DNA of 64,000 bases from Kaistella treverensis (lineage in GTDB: Bacteria; Bacteroidota; Bacteroidia; Flavobacteriales; Weeksellaceae). Location of the stretch: NCBI RefSeq assembly GCF_900114045.1, contig NZ_FORQ01000003.1, forward strand, positions 186,001 to 250,000, given 5' to 3'. Shown one piece after another: positions 27,048 to 37,172 of this stretch. The stretch's first letter is position 1. Each line of letters begins with the position of its first letter. The position numbers and the translations under genes are program-made. A model generated the notes under the pieces. That model was given only the letters and a program-made list of their open reading frames with translations. It was not told the DNA's origin and did no database searches.

Positions 27048-27083
27048 GATGAGAATTGAGCAATCAAGTACTCATCGCTCATC
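27048..27083 (+). promoter_or_regulatory. Hairpin in front of rpmF
   Basis: GATGAG pairs with CTCATC, and TGAG with CTCA after a 3-by-3 internal loop. It lies between yceD and rpmF, 18 bases before the rpmF ATG. It may be an RNA element for L32 autoregulation or processing; this is inference. Confidence 0.4.
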
Positions 27084-27101
27084 AAATTAAAAATATAGAA
27101 A

Positions 27102-27305
27102 ATGGCACATCCAAAGAGAAGACAGTCGTCAACAAGAAGAGATAAGAGAAGAACACACTACAAAGCTGAAGTTCCTCAATTGGCAAAAGATGCAACATCT
27201 GGTGAAATGCACCTGTACCACAGAGCGCACTGGCATGAAGGAAAACTTTACTACAGAGGTAAAGTAGTAATGGAAAAAGAAGTAGAAACTTCAGAAGAGA
27301 ACTAA
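27102..27305 (+). CDS. rpmF: 50S ribosomal protein L32
   Basis: 67 residues with the canonical start [23 protein letters not shown] and a long acidic tail ([10 protein letters not shown]). The zinc-binding CxxC...C pairs of classical L32 are absent (the protein contains no cysteine), so it is the C-minus type. Large-subunit protein, co-transcribed with yceD and followed by a terminator. Confidence 0.97.
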   Translation: MAHPKRRQSSTRRDKRRTHYKAEVPQLAKDATSGEMHLYHRAHWHEGKLYYRGKVVMEKEVETSEEN

Positions 27306-27340
27306 GCCAAAAAACGTCAAAATTCTTCGTTTTAATACAT

Positions 27341-27376
27341 AAACCACTCAATTTTTTCAATTTTGAGTGGTTTTTT
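27341..27376 (+). terminator. Intrinsic terminator of yceD-rpmF
   Basis: AACCACTCAA pairs with TTGAGTGGTT, then six Ts. Confidence 0.86.
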
Positions 27377-27388
27377 ATTGATTTTTAG

Positions 27389-27396
27389 TATCTTTG
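27389..27396 (+). promoter_or_regulatory. Promoter -7 element of accB-accC
   Basis: TATCTTTG, 24 bases before accB. TTTG at 27362-27365, inside the preceding terminator stem, is 23 bases upstream. Confidence 0.6.
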
Positions 27397-27420
27397 GCAT
27401 AATAAACAAATACCAATTAT

Positions 27421-27900
27421 ATGGACATTAAAGACATACAGAATCTTATAAAATTTGTGTCTAAAGCTGAGGTTTCCGAGGTAAAATACAAAACAAAAGA
27501 CTTCGAAATCACCATTAAAACGCCACTTGGTGGAAGTGAAATTAACTACGGTCCGGCACCTGCCGTTTACCACACACAGCAACAGCAAGCTCCAGCTGCT
27601 CCATCAAGTGCTCCTGCTGCTCCAGCTGCCACTGAAGAACCAGCTGCTGAAAATGCGAACTACGTAACCATAAAATCTCCAATGATCGGCACTTTCTACA
27701 GAAAACCTGCTCCTGATAAAGATTTATTCGTGAACGTTGGTGACGAAGTTTCTGTTGGTAAAGTTGTTTGTGTTATTGAAGCGATGAAATTATTTAACCA
27801 GATTGAATCTGAAATTTCCGGTAAAATCGTTAAAGTTTTGGTAGATGATGCCACGCCTGTAGAATACGATCAGCCATTATTCTTAGTAGATCCTTCTTAA
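27421..27900 (+). CDS. accB: Biotin carboxyl carrier protein of acetyl-CoA carboxylase
   Basis: 159 residues: an N-terminal helical region, an Ala/Pro-rich flexible linker (about 55-78), and the biotinyl domain with the biotinylation site EAMKLFNQI, K123. It carries biotin between AccC and the carboxyltransferase in the first step of fatty-acid synthesis. It forms an operon with accC 78 bases downstream, whereas accA is 9 kb away. Confidence 0.97.
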   Translation: MDIKDIQNLIKFVSKAEVSEVKYKTKDFEITIKTPLGGSEINYGPAPAVYHTQQQQAPAAPSSAPAAPAATEEPAAENANYVTIKSPMIGTFYRKPAPDKDLFVNVGDEVSVGKVVCVIEAMKLFNQIESEISGKIVKVLVDDATPVEYDQPLFLVDPS

Positions 27901-27978
27901 TATAATTTTAAATTATAGATTATAAATTTTGGGCGCTTCGTCTGAAATAATTTAAAATTAAAATTCAAAATTTCTTAG

Positions 27979-29331
27979 ATGTTCAAAAAAATATTAATCG
28001 CCAACCGCGGCGAAATTGCAATGCGTATTTTACGTACCTGCAAAGAAATGGGAATTAAAACCGTTGCCGTGTATTCTACTGCCGATAAGGACAGCTTGCA
28101 CGTTCGGTTCGCAGATGAAGCAGTTTGCATTGGACCCGCGATGAGCAAAGATTCTTATCTTAAAATCCCGAATATCATTTCTGCTGCAGAAATTACCAAT
28201 GCCGATGCGATTCACCCTGGTTACGGATTTTTATCAGAGAATTCTAATTTTTCCAGAATTTGCCAAAAGAACGGCATAAAATTCATAGGCGCAACTCCGG
28301 AGCAAATCGACAGGATGGGCGATAAAGCGAATGCTAAAGCGACCATGAAAGAAGCAGGTGTACCTTGCGTTCCCGGTTCCGACGGTTTGGTAGAATCTTA
28401 TGAAAGCGCCCTGGTTATCGCAAAAGAAATTGGTTATCCGGTGATGATTAAAGCTACTGCAGGCGGCGGCGGAAAAGGAATGCGCGCCGTGTGGAGAGAA
28501 GAAGATTTGAAAGAACTTTGGGAATCTGCAATTCAGGAAGCTGTTGCCGCTTTCGGAAACGGAGGAATGTATATGGAAAAGCTCATCGAAGAACCGCGTC
28601 ACATTGAAATCCAGATTGCAGGTGACCAATACGGAAATGCATGTCACCTTTCAGAACGCGATTGTTCCGTTCAGCGTAGAAACCAGAAATTAACCGAAGA
28701 AACTCCTTCACCGTTTATGACCGATGAACTTCGTCAGAAAATGGGTGATGCTGCCGTAAAAGCTGCGGAATATATCGCTTACGAAGGCGTAGGAACAATA
28801 GAATTTTTGGTCGATAAACACCGGAATTTTTATTTCATGGAAATGAATACCAGAATTCAGGTAGAACATCCGATTACCGAGCAGGTTGTAGATTACGATT
28901 TAATTCGTGAGCAGATACTTTTAGCCTCCGGAAATGCAATTTCCGGTCAGAATTATTTCCCAAAATTGCATTCAATTGAATGTAGAATTAACGCGGAAGA
29001 TCCATTTAATGATTTCCGTCCGTCACCGGGAAAAATCACCGGTTTAAATATTCCTGGTGGTCACGGCGTTCGTGTTGATACGCACGTTTACTCGGGTTAC
29101 ACCATTCCGTCAAATTACGATTCCATGATCGCTAAACTGATTACAACAGCGCAATCGCGTCAGGAAGCCATCGCCAAAATGAAGCGCGCGTTGGAAGAAT
29201 TTTATATTGAAGGTGTGAAAACTACCATTCCATTTCACCGTCAGTTGATGGAAGATGAAGATTATCTTTCCGGGAATTACACCACGAAGTTCATGGAAGA
29301 TTTTAAAATGGATAAAAGTTTCGATAACTAA
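27979..29331 (+). CDS. accC: Biotin carboxylase subunit of acetyl-CoA carboxylase
   Basis: 450 residues. [24 protein letters not shown] at the N-terminus, the ATP-grasp glycine loop [15 protein letters not shown], the [16 protein letters not shown] strand, and the catalytic [16 protein letters not shown] stretch are all intact. It carboxylates the biotin of AccB using ATP and bicarbonate. It is second in the accB-accC operon, followed by a terminator. Confidence 0.97.
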   Translation: MFKKILIANRGEIAMRILRTCKEMGIKTVAVYSTADKDSLHVRFADEAVCIGPAMSKDSYLKIPNIISAAEITNADAIHPGYGFLSENSNFSRICQKNGIKFIGATPEQIDRMGDKANAKATMKEAGVPCVPGSDGLVESYESALVIAKEIGYPVMIKATAGGGGKGMRAVWREEDLKELWESAIQEAVAAFGNGGMYMEKLIEEPRHIEIQIAGDQYGNACHLSERDCSVQRRNQKLTEETPSPFMTDELRQKMGDAAVKAAEYIAYEGVGTIEFLVDKHRNFYFMEMNTRIQVEHPITEQVVDYDLIREQILLASGNAISGQNYFPKLHSIECRINAEDPFNDFRPSPGKITGLNIPGGHGVRVDTHVYSGYTIPSNYDSMIAKLITTAQSRQEAIAKMKRALEEFYIEGVKTTIPFHRQLMEDEDYLSGNYTTKFMEDFKMDKSFDN

Positions 29332-29351
29332 ACATAAGTTTAAAAAATAGA

Positions 29352-29382
29352 AAAAATTGCCTCTTTTAGGGGCAATTTTTTT
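29352..29382 (+). terminator. Intrinsic terminator of accB-accC
   Basis: AAATTGCC, short loop, GGGGCAATTT and a T run. Confidence 0.85.
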
Positions 29383-29432
29383 GGTTTTAGATTTAGGATA
29401 ATATTGAGTAAATTTGTAAAAAAGTAAAAAAT

Positions 29433-30683
29433 ATGTCAGAATTAGCGGTAAAAAATAATGCTCAGTATTACATTGATTTAGAAAATAAATATGGCGCTCA
29501 CAACTATCATCCGTTGCCGGTTGTGTTGGAAAAAGGCGAAGGCGTATACGTTTGGGATGTGGAAGGGAAAAAATATTTCGATTTTTTATCTGCTTATTCT
29601 GCGGTGAATCAAGGTCATTCGCACCCGAAAATTGTTGATGCTTTGGTAAACCAAGCGCAAAAATTGGCATTGACTTCACGCGCTTTTTACAATTCAAATC
29701 TTGGTGAATACGAAAAAAAAATTACGACACTTTTCGGTTTTGATAAAGTTTTACCAATGAATTCTGGTGCGGAAGCCGTAGAAACTGCAGTAAAACTCGC
29801 CAGAAAATGGAGTTACGAAGTGAAAAATATTGCCGAAAATGCGGCTAAAATTATCGTTTGCGAAAACAATTTCCATGGTAGAACTACGACAATTGTTTCC
29901 TTTTCAAATGATCCGGACGCCAGCAAAAATTATGGTCCTTTTACACCGGGTTTTGTCAAAATTCCTTATAATGACATTTCTGCTTTAGAGGAAGCTTTGA
30001 AAAACGATGCGGATAATATCGCTGCGTTTTTGGTGGAACCAATCCAAGGTGAAGCTGGCGTTTTTGTGCCGGACGCAGGATATTTAAGACAAGCTGCTGA
30101 TCTTTGTAAAAAATATAATGTGCTTTTCATTGCTGATGAAGTTCAAACCGGAATCGCAAGAACCGGAAAATTAATCGCGTGTTATCACGAAAATGTACAA
30201 CCAGATATTTTGGTTCTCGGCAAGGCACTTTCCGGCGGTATGTACCCTGTTTCTGCGGTTTTGGCCAATGATAGCATTATGAATGTCATTAAGCCTGGTC
30301 AGCACGGTTCGACTTTCGGTGGAAATCCTATCGCGTGCGCCGTTGCATTAGCAGCTTTGGGCGTGGTAGAAAATGAAAATCTCTCCGAAAGAGCCGAAGA
30401 ATTAGGAAAACTGTTTCGTTCTGAAATTGAAAAAGTAATCGAAAAAACCGAGCTTATCACAAAAGTTCGCGGAAAAGGTTTGCTGAATGCGATTTTAATC
30501 AATGATTCACCGGAAAGTTCTACCGCGTGGGATCTTTGCATGGAGCTGAAAAATAACGGTTTGCTCGCAAAACCAACACACGGCAACATAATTCGCCTCG
30601 CGCCGCCTTTGGTCATCACTGAGGAGCAGATTTTAGAATGTGTGAAAATTATCGAAAAAACGGTTTTGGAATTTAAGAAATAG
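29433..30683 (+). CDS. rocD: Ornithine-oxo-acid transaminase
   Basis: 416 residues, class III aminotransferase. [45 protein letters not shown] is the ornithine aminotransferase N-terminus. [24 protein letters not shown] and the PLP lysine K264 in [14 protein letters not shown] follow. The enzyme converts ornithine to glutamate semialdehyde in arginine/proline metabolism. TAAATTTG at 29409-29416 is a possible promoter. Its 3' end overlaps the converging glycosyltransferase by 11 bases. Confidence 0.95.
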   Translation: MSELAVKNNAQYYIDLENKYGAHNYHPLPVVLEKGEGVYVWDVEGKKYFDFLSAYSAVNQGHSHPKIVDALVNQAQKLALTSRAFYNSNLGEYEKKITTLFGFDKVLPMNSGAEAVETAVKLARKWSYEVKNIAENAAKIIVCENNFHGRTTTIVSFSNDPDASKNYGPFTPGFVKIPYNDISALEEALKNDADNIAAFLVEPIQGEAGVFVPDAGYLRQAADLCKKYNVLFIADEVQTGIARTGKLIACYHENVQPDILVLGKALSGGMYPVSAVLANDSIMNVIKPGQHGSTFGGNPIACAVALAALGVVENENLSERAEELGKLFRSEIEKVIEKTELITKVRGKGLLNAILINDSPESSTAWDLCMELKNNGLLAKPTHGNIIRLAPPLVITEEQILECVKIIEKTVLEFKK

Positions 30684-31761
30684 AATCTTCCAGAATTTTT
30701 TCGTAGAAATTCAGGTAATTTTTCGCCATCGCTTTATAATCAAATTGTTTTACCCAATTTTTGATTTTTAGCGAAAATTCCTCTGGATTTTCGTGGTAAA
30801 ATTTCATTTTTTCCCGATAAAATTTTGCCATCAATTTAGGTTCGAAATTTTTAAAATAAAAGGCGGAATCACCGCCAATTTCCGGTAAGCTGGTATATTC
30901 CGACAGGAAAACCGGCTTGCCAAATGCCATCGCTTCGATCGGCGGAATACCAAAACCTTCCGCCGTTGACGGATGACACATCGCCTCGCAGTTTTGGATC
31001 AATGCATATTTTTCTTCTTCTGAAATATTTTTCAGAAAATGAACGCGGTTTTCCAACTTCAGTTCTTTAATTTTATTCCGAACTTCTGTCGCATACGGTT
31101 CCTTTTCACCCGAAGCCACCAAAACCAAATCTTCTTCTAAAAACGGCAGCATTTCTACGAGTTTCAGCTGGTTTTTTTTGTCGAATAATACACCGATGTT
31201 CAGCATATATTTTTTAGCGGCTAAACACGCGAATTTCCCCAATTTGTATTTCCGGACTTCCGGCAGCTGAATTCCGTTATGGATGACTTCAACCTTTTTC
31301 AGCTTTTTTAGCCGGAAAAGCCCGATATTTTTTTCGAAATCAGCTTTTACAAACTGAGAAATGCAAACGATATAATCTGCGTATTCTAGATTTTTATTCA
31401 GCCTTAAAAGCAGCTTTTTTTTCTTTTTTTCAGGTAAATTTTCGTGCAGAAAATTCAGGTCGTGCAGCGTTACAATTTTTATAGAATTTTTATACTTCCG
31501 CGTAAAATACAGCGAAGCCTGATGACTGACGTGAATAATGTCGAATTTTTGACTGAAATTTTCGTAAATTTTATGAAGCCGTTTCCACTTTTTTTGCTCA
31601 TTTAAGGGAAAATTTATCGTCGTAAAAACACCAAAATAGGTGAAATTAAAGTTGTGCTGAGTTTCTTCGATGCCGCGCGCCAGGTTTCTGAAAACATTTG
31701 CAATGCCGGAATGCGGTCGGCGAAGTCGCTCAAGATCAAGCAGAACTTTTACTTTCATCAA
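30673..31761 (-). CDS. Glycosyltransferase, GT4-like (GT-B fold)
   Basis: 362 residues. An N-terminal Rossmann half ([26 protein letters not shown]) with a [10 protein letters not shown] segment is followed by a GT4-type donor half. The donor half contains [20 protein letters not shown] and the EX7E-type motif [26 protein letters not shown]. It should use a nucleotide sugar to build a cell-surface glycan. Acceptor and sugar are not predictable. It faces leftward, away from the CDP-glycerol-like gene, and marks the left end of a glycan island. Confidence 0.9.
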   Translation of the reverse strand: MMKVKVLLDLERLRRPHSGIANVFRNLARGIEETQHNFNFTYFGVFTTINFPLNEQKKWKRLHKIYENFSQKFDIIHVSHQASLYFTRKYKNSIKIVTLHDLNFLHENLPEKKKKKLLLRLNKNLEYADYIVCISQFVKADFEKNIGLFRLKKLKKVEVIHNGIQLPEVRKYKLGKFACLAAKKYMLNIGVLFDKKNQLKLVEMLPFLEEDLVLVASGEKEPYATEVRNKIKELKLENRVHFLKNISEEEKYALIQNCEAMCHPSTAEGFGIPPIEAMAFGKPVFLSEYTSLPEIGGDSAFYFKNFEPKLMAKFYREKMKFYHENPEEFSLKIKNWVKQFDYKAMAKNYLNFYEKILEDSIS

Positions 31762-31935
31762 TGTTTTAACCTTTAAATTTTAAGCAATATTTCATCAAAC
31801 TTTTTTAAAGTTTAGTAAGCTCAAATATAATTTAAAAATTCAAAAATCGAAGCTGAGTATTTTCGCAAAACCAGATTTCAGAACATCTTGCGACATCAAG
31901 CCGATTTCTGTAGTTTTGAAGAAATCCTTTGAAAA

Positions 31936-33027
31936 ATGCCGAAACGCTATCTTTTTTTTGTTTCACTTCCGTATTCGTATTCGATTTTGCGGCCTTTGCA
32001 GGATGAAATCTGGAAAAGGGGTGATGAGGTAGCCTGGTTTATCGAAAAACCGTGTGAAGTTTTGTTGACAAAAAAAGAAAAGCAAGTTCATACCATTCAG
32101 GAAGTTATGGATTATCAGCCGATCGCGGTGTTTGCGCCGGGAAATTACATCTATGATTTTTTTCCGGGTGTAAAAGTGGAAGTTTTTCACGGTTATGCCA
32201 TGAAAAAACGCATTGAAAAAATCGACGATCATTTTACCATTCGTGGCTGGTTTGACATTTATTGCACCCAAGGCCCGAGCAGCACGGAATACTTTAAGAA
32301 ATTAGAGAAGGAAAAAGGCTTTTTCAAAATTTATGAAACCGGTTGGTGTAAAGTCGATCCGTTTTTTTCCGTCGACCACAAAGTGGAAAATGAAAGGCCG
32401 CTGGTTCTTTATTCACCAACATTTACAAAAGGAATTTCCTCTGCTGAAGCGTTGCACGGCACACTTGAAAATTTGATGGAGACAAAACCCTGGGATTGGC
32501 TCATCACCTTTCATCCGAAATTGGATGATGCGGAACTTATTGAAAAATACCGTGCTTTAGCGGCAAAATTTCCAAATGTTACTTTTCAGCGGTTTAATGA
32601 CGGCTTGGAAACTTTAAAGAAAATCGATGTGATGTTGTGTGACAGTTCTTCGATTATTATTGAAGCCATGCTTTTGGATAAACCTGTGGTGACTTATCGG
32701 AACACGCATCCGGGAAAACATTTAATCGATGTTTTGGATAAAAATGAAATAGGTAAAGCTTTGGAAAAAGCCCTGAAAAGACCCGAAAATCTTATGCAAG
32801 AAATCCATAAATATACACTGCATCATGAGGCGCACCGCGACGGCAAAAATTCCGAGCGCGTACTTTTTGCAGTGGACGATTTCATCGACAATTATCAGGG
32901 AAAATTAAAACCAAAACCTTTAAATTTAGTCCGAAAACTTAAACTGCGCTGGAAAACAAAATATTTTAAACTTAATGCCGGAAAAAAGGAAGAAAATTGC
33001 CCTGATTGTTCAGCGTTACGGCGTTGA
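31936..33027 (+). CDS. CDP-glycerol glycerophosphotransferase-like protein
   Basis: 363 residues. The C-terminal part shows the CDP-glycerol glycerophosphotransferase family pattern: LVLYSPTFTKGISSA, WLITFHPKLDDAELIEKY, DVMLCDSSSIIIEAMLLDKPVVTYRN and RDGKNSERV. In Gram-positive bacteria these enzymes add glycerol- or ribitol-phosphate to teichoic acids; here a polyol-phosphate on surface polysaccharide is a possibility but not shown. No membrane helix is seen. It overlaps the next glycosyltransferase by 53 bases, which argues for coupled translation. Confidence 0.85.
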   Translation: MPKRYLFFVSLPYSYSILRPLQDEIWKRGDEVAWFIEKPCEVLLTKKEKQVHTIQEVMDYQPIAVFAPGNYIYDFFPGVKVEVFHGYAMKKRIEKIDDHFTIRGWFDIYCTQGPSSTEYFKKLEKEKGFFKIYETGWCKVDPFFSVDHKVENERPLVLYSPTFTKGISSAEALHGTLENLMETKPWDWLITFHPKLDDAELIEKYRALAAKFPNVTFQRFNDGLETLKKIDVMLCDSSSIIIEAMLLDKPVVTYRNTHPGKHLIDVLDKNEIGKALEKALKRPENLMQEIHKYTLHHEAHRDGKNSERVLFAVDDFIDNYQGKLKPKPLNLVRKLKLRWKTKYFKLNAGKKEENCPDCSALRR

Positions 33028-34234
33028 AGTAAACGGCGGCGCAGAATTTCATGCGCGGATTCTAGCGGTGAAATTAGCGCAAAAATATGAAGTGGAAATT
33101 CTGACTTCCACCGCCATCAACAACCACGGTTGGGAAAATCATTATCAGCCCGGCGAAAGTTTTATCAATGAAATTAAAGTTCGCCGATTTCCAACTTTTG
33201 CCGAAAATAAGAGAAAAACCCGGGCTGCGCGACGAGCCATTTTTAAGAAGAAAAAGTATTTTAAAATTTTAAAATTCCTTGGAATTTTTAAAAAAGCTGA
33301 TCAGCTTTTCAATTTATCTGAAGTTACAGAAGAAAATGTGGACGTCTGGTTGCGCGGTCAGGGACCTTACGTACCAGATTTGGTAGATTTTATTTCAGCA
33401 AATAAAGAAAAGTATGATGTCTTCATATTTTTCACCTATCTGTACTTTCCAACTGTTGAAGGAATGCCGCTTGTGTCGGAAAAAAGTATTTTTATTCCAA
33501 CCGCGCACGACGAACCGATTTTGTACACGAAACCGTACGAAAATCTTTTTTCTGTCCCGAAATTTATCATGTATAATACGGAAAGTGAAAAGCAGCTTGT
33601 TGAAAACAACTTTCCGAATATTGCCCAAAATTCAGAGATTGCCGGTGTCGGAATTTCCCCGTTTGAGGGTGAAAAAGTTAATCTTCCCGCGGAAATTATT
33701 CCGAACAAATATTTCATTTATATTGGACGCATCGAGGCTGCAAAAGGTTGCGATTTGGTTATTCACCATTTTCTGGAATTCCAGAAAAAATACCCAAAAT
33801 ACCGGGAATTTAAACTGGTGCTCGTCGGGAAAAATCATATGAAAAAAAGTTACCGGAATAGCTCGGTAATTTTTGCAGGTTTTGTGACCGAAGAAGAAAA
33901 GCACGCTTATTTGACCAAAGCACTCGCGATGATTATGCCGTCTTTTTACGAAAGTCTTTCGATGGTGACTTTGGAGGCGATGGTAGAAAAAAAACTGGTG
34001 ATTGTGAACGGAAATTGCGATGTTTTAAAAAGCCACGTGCAGCGCAGTGGCGTGGGGAAAAGTTATACTACAAAAGAAGAATTTTTCCAGGCGCTGCAGT
34101 TTTACATTGAGCAAAGCGAGACAGAAAGGGAAATTGAAGCTGAAATAGCGCAGAATTACGTTTTGGAAAATTATTCCTGGAAATCGGTATTGCAAAAATT
34201 CGATGATGCCATCGAATTTGTAACAAAATCTTAA
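32975..34234 (+). CDS. Glycosyltransferase family 4
   Basis: 419 residues from the ATG at 32975. IALIVQRYGVEVNGGAEFHARILAVKLA is the GT-B N-terminus. The donor half holds YFIYIGRIEAAKGCDLVIHHFLEF and the EX7E motif FYESLSMVTLEAMVEKKLVI. It is probably a retaining transferase acting on a surface glycan. It overlaps the preceding CDP-glycerol-type gene by 53 bases; no alternative start downstream keeps the GGAEFHAR loop, so the overlap looks real. A terminator follows. Confidence 0.9.
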   Translation: MPEKRKKIALIVQRYGVEVNGGAEFHARILAVKLAQKYEVEILTSTAINNHGWENHYQPGESFINEIKVRRFPTFAENKRKTRAARRAIFKKKKYFKILKFLGIFKKADQLFNLSEVTEENVDVWLRGQGPYVPDLVDFISANKEKYDVFIFFTYLYFPTVEGMPLVSEKSIFIPTAHDEPILYTKPYENLFSVPKFIMYNTESEKQLVENNFPNIAQNSEIAGVGISPFEGEKVNLPAEIIPNKYFIYIGRIEAAKGCDLVIHHFLEFQKKYPKYREFKLVLVGKNHMKKSYRNSSVIFAGFVTEEEKHAYLTKALAMIMPSFYESLSMVTLEAMVEKKLVIVNGNCDVLKSHVQRSGVGKSYTTKEEFFQALQFYIEQSETEREIEAEIAQNYVLENYSWKSVLQKFDDAIEFVTKS

Positions 34235-34243
34235 ATGTAAATT

Positions 34244-34276
34244 AAAAAAAATATGCCGCTATAACGGCATATTTTT
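34244..34276. terminator. Bidirectional terminator
   Basis: ATATGCCG pairs with CGGCATAT, with A and T runs on both sides, between converging genes. Confidence 0.82.
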
Positions 34277-34619
34277 ATTTTCTTTCGTAATCGTCTTGGA
34301 GGCGTACAATGTCGTCTTCTCCGAAATACGTTCCTGTTTGAACTTCTATAAAAACTACGAGCTTATCACTTTGATTCATAATGCGGTGCTTTGCACCTTG
34401 CGGAATAAATATACTTTCACCATAAGACAGCAAAATTTCTTTGTCATCCAAAATCACCGTGGCGTCACCTTCCACAATCGTCCACTGTTCCTGTCTTTTA
34501 TGATGAAATTGGTAAGACAGGCGATGGCCCGGCTGTACTTCAATTCGCTTTAATTTATAATGTGGTTCATCTACCAAAACAAAATATTTTCCCCAGGGTC
34601 TTTCACCAATTTCTAACAT
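34275..34619 (-). CDS. Cupin-type mannose-6-phosphate isomerase
   Basis: 114 residues forming a single cupin barrel similar to the C-terminal type II domain of bifunctional ManC/AlgA proteins. ERPWGKYFVLVDEP opens it, followed by VQPGHRLSYQFHHKRQEQWTIVEGDATV (metal-binding HHKRxEQW) and FIPQGAKHRIMN. It interconverts mannose-6-phosphate and fructose-6-phosphate for GDP-mannose supply, which suits the neighbouring glycan genes. It is 13 bases downstream of a GT90 gene and presumably shares its transcript. Confidence 0.9.
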   Translation of the reverse strand: MLEIGERPWGKYFVLVDEPHYKLKRIEVQPGHRLSYQFHHKRQEQWTIVEGDATVILDDKEILLSYGESIFIPQGAKHRIMNQSDKLVVFIEVQTGTYFGEDDIVRLQDDYERK

Positions 34620-34632
34620 ACTCTCAAAATTT

Positions 34633-35571
34633 CTAGCGAATGTAGTTAAAATATTTTTTTAGAACCAAAAATGAAATTAAATCTTCCATATTTTTATTAT
34701 TAAACTGAGCCCGATATATCTTAGCATTTTCAATGATGTTTTTGGCTTCATTTGGGTGATCGAGGTAATACTGAAGTCTTTCGTCCAGATTTTGGTAATC
34801 GTCATCAATGCAAAGGTAGTGCTCATTAGCAACCAGCTTTCCTTCCATATACCAAGTTTCCATTTTCAACTTTGGAGTTACAGCGATTGAATTTGAGGAC
34901 ATAATCCATTTTAGATTTGTTGCGACGTCATTTCCCTCCAAACTAAGAATAAATTTGTAATCTAAATGTTCTTTAATAGGCATCTTTGGCTTAATCCATT
35001 CTGCGCGGCCGCCGGTTTTATTAATTTGACCAAGATTACAGATGGGCGATTGAAAATACTGATTATAAAAATCAATCCTGTGTTGTTGGTGTACTGCAGC
35101 ACGGCCAACTAATTTGTTTTTTTTAGTATTTAGTGGTTTATCATTTTCAACTGATACAAAATGCCGTATTTTATTCAAATTGAGCAGAATATTATTCTGA
35201 TTATCTTCGGAAATAGGTCGACTTTTCGCAATCATGGGAAATGGTAAAATCGTATTTACATCTCCAAAAGTAAAGTCAATCAGCAGATTTTTATCAAAAT
35301 ATTTTGCGTATTTATAGGTGTCAAAATAATATACTTTCTTTTTTTTAGGAGATAATAAATCTTTTATACGGGTTCCGTTGTGAGGAACAGGTGTCGGTTC
35401 CGAAATTTTATTATAATAATCTACCCGAAAGTCTACTGTTTTCAATTGTTCCGCAGATAAATTTTTCCGTAAATCCTTAATTTTGCGTTCCAATTCTTGA
35501 TGTGGAAGCAATCTGGCAGAAAAACCTTTGAGATAAAATAGAAGTTTGTTTTGTTTTTTAATTTTTGCCAT
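34633..35571 (-). CDS. Glycosyltransferase family 90 (CAP10/LpsA-type)
   Basis: 312 residues. The C-terminal half matches the CAP10/LPS-modifying family: KFILSLEGNDVATNLKWIMSSNSIAVTPK, ETWYMEGKLVANEHYLCIDDDYQNLDERLQYYLDHP. Bacterial members add xylose or other sugars to lipopolysaccharide core or capsule. The protein is lysine-rich at the N-terminus with no signal or membrane segment. Coding composition is more AT-rich than the flanking genes, which may mean the gene was acquired. The upstream cupin isomerase and this gene form a two-gene unit. Confidence 0.85.
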   Translation of the reverse strand: MAKIKKQNKLLFYLKGFSARLLPHQELERKIKDLRKNLSAEQLKTVDFRVDYYNKISEPTPVPHNGTRIKDLLSPKKKKVYYFDTYKYAKYFDKNLLIDFTFGDVNTILPFPMIAKSRPISEDNQNNILLNLNKIRHFVSVENDKPLNTKKNKLVGRAAVHQQHRIDFYNQYFQSPICNLGQINKTGGRAEWIKPKMPIKEHLDYKFILSLEGNDVATNLKWIMSSNSIAVTPKLKMETWYMEGKLVANEHYLCIDDDYQNLDERLQYYLDHPNEAKNIIENAKIYRAQFNNKNMEDLISFLVLKKYFNYIR

Positions 35572-35614
35572 TATACAAAATTACCTAAATTTCTAAAACG
35601 CGCTAAATTTTCAG

Positions 35615-35622
35615 TAAATTTG
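35615..35622 (+). promoter_or_regulatory. Promoter -7 element of gltX
   Basis: TAAATTTG, 22 bases before the ATG at 35644. This position supports that ATG rather than the upstream in-frame one at 35551. Confidence 0.55.
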
Positions 35623-35643
35623 CCTCTTAAAATTTTACAGAAA

Positions 35644-37155
35644 ATGAGCAAAGTTAGAGTGCGTTTTGCGCCGAGTCCAACCGGGCCTTTACATTTAGGT
35701 GGCGTACGAACTGCCTTATATGATTATCTTTTTGCTAAAAGTCAGGGCGGCGATTTCGTTTTGAGAATTGAAGATACCGATACCGCGCGTTACGTGGAAG
35801 GTGCGGAAGAATATATTATGGAAGCGCTGGAATGGTGCGGAATTATCCCCGATGAAAGCCCAAAACAAGGCGGAAAATATGCGCCGTACCGTCAGTCTGA
35901 AAGACGTGAAATTTACGATCGTCATCTGGTAGAACTTCTCAAAACCGATTATGCTTATCTGGCATTTGACACCACTGAAGAACTGGACGAAATCCGGAAA
36001 GAATTCGAACAGAACGGCGATGTTTTCGCTTATAACTATATCACCAGAAACCGCCTGAAAAACTCAATTACGCTTTCTGCAGATGAAGTTCAGAAGCTTC
36101 TCGCAGCTCAGGTTCCTTATGTTGTGCGTTTTAAAATGCCGGTGGACCGCGTTTTAAATCTTGAAGACATTATCCGCGGAAAATTTGCGGTGAACACCAA
36201 TACTTTAGATGATAAAGTTTTGGTGAAAAATGACGGAATGCCAACTTACCATTTCGCGAATATTGTTGATGATCACGAGATGGAAATTTCGCACGTCATC
36301 CGTGGTGAAGAATGGTTGCCGTCGCTTGGTTTGCACTATTTGTTATACGAAGCAATGGGTTGGGAAAAGCCGCAGTTCGCGCATTTATCTTTAATTCTGA
36401 AGCCCGAAGGAAAAGGAAAATTAAGCAAAAGAGATGGTGATAAATTCGGTTTTCCGGTATTTCCGTTGAATTTTAAAGATCCTGAAACCGGAAATATTTC
36501 GAAAGGTTACCGCGAAGAAGGTTATTTGCCAGATGCCTTCATCAATATGGTAGCGCTTTTGGGCTGGAGTCCCGCTAACGACCGTGAAATTCTGACTTTA
36601 GAGGAAATGGTTCAGGAATTTGATCTGCACAAGGTTCATAAAGCCGGCGCCAGGTTTTCAAAAGAAAAAGCGGAATGGTTTAATCAGCAATATTTAAAAT
36701 CAAAATCTGACGAAGAAGTTTTGGAATTACTAAAATCTTCAAAAGATTTAGATTTATCGAATTCCGGTGACGAAAAACTGCTGAAAGTAATTTCATTAAT
36801 GAAAGAGCGTGCAACTTTCCCGAAAGACATTTATGAAGATGGAAAATTCTTCTTCGAAGCTCCGACAAATTATGACGAAAAAGCCGTTAAAAAAGCCTGG
36901 AGCGAAAGCGCGAAATCATTAATGATAATTTTAGCCGCTCAAATGGCAAATTTTTCATTTTCAGCCGAAGGACTGAAACAGGAAATTCATGATTTTGCTG
37001 AAAGTCAAAATACAGGTATGGGAAAAGTAATGATGCCGCTGCGCCTGTGTTTGGTTGGTGAACTGAAAGGTCCGGATGTGCCTGATATTATGCAAATCCT
37101 TGGAAAAGATGAATGTGCCGCCAGGATTCAAAATGCGGTGAATAATATTCCCTGA
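35644..37155 (+). CDS. gltX: Glutamate-tRNA ligase
   Basis: 503 residues from the ATG at 35644 (MSKVRVRFAPSPTGPLHLGGVRTALYDYLF). The upstream in-frame codons from 35551 would add 31 non-conserved residues overlapping the promoter. The class I signatures are PLHLGG (HIGH equivalent) near residue 15 and KLSKRDG (KMSKS equivalent) near 258. It charges tRNA-Glu with glutamate. Full length for the bacterial enzyme. A separate promoter precedes accA, so gltX is probably monocistronic. Confidence 0.96.
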   Translation: MSKVRVRFAPSPTGPLHLGGVRTALYDYLFAKSQGGDFVLRIEDTDTARYVEGAEEYIMEALEWCGIIPDESPKQGGKYAPYRQSERREIYDRHLVELLKTDYAYLAFDTTEELDEIRKEFEQNGDVFAYNYITRNRLKNSITLSADEVQKLLAAQVPYVVRFKMPVDRVLNLEDIIRGKFAVNTNTLDDKVLVKNDGMPTYHFANIVDDHEMEISHVIRGEEWLPSLGLHYLLYEAMGWEKPQFAHLSLILKPEGKGKLSKRDGDKFGFPVFPLNFKDPETGNISKGYREEGYLPDAFINMVALLGWSPANDREILTLEEMVQEFDLHKVHKAGARFSKEKAEWFNQQYLKSKSDEEVLELLKSSKDLDLSNSGDEKLLKVISLMKERATFPKDIYEDGKFFFEAPTNYDEKAVKKAWSESAKSLMIILAAQMANFSFSAEGLKQEIHDFAESQNTGMGKVMMPLRLCLVGELKGPDVPDIMQILGKDECAARIQNAVNNIP

Positions 37156-37172
37156 TTTCCTAGAATTTTCCC

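Noticed and set aside
29110-29697. 195-codon minus-strand frame across the end of accC and start of rocD
   Set aside because: It spans two well-supported plus-strand genes and a terminator, and has no recognisable protein features.
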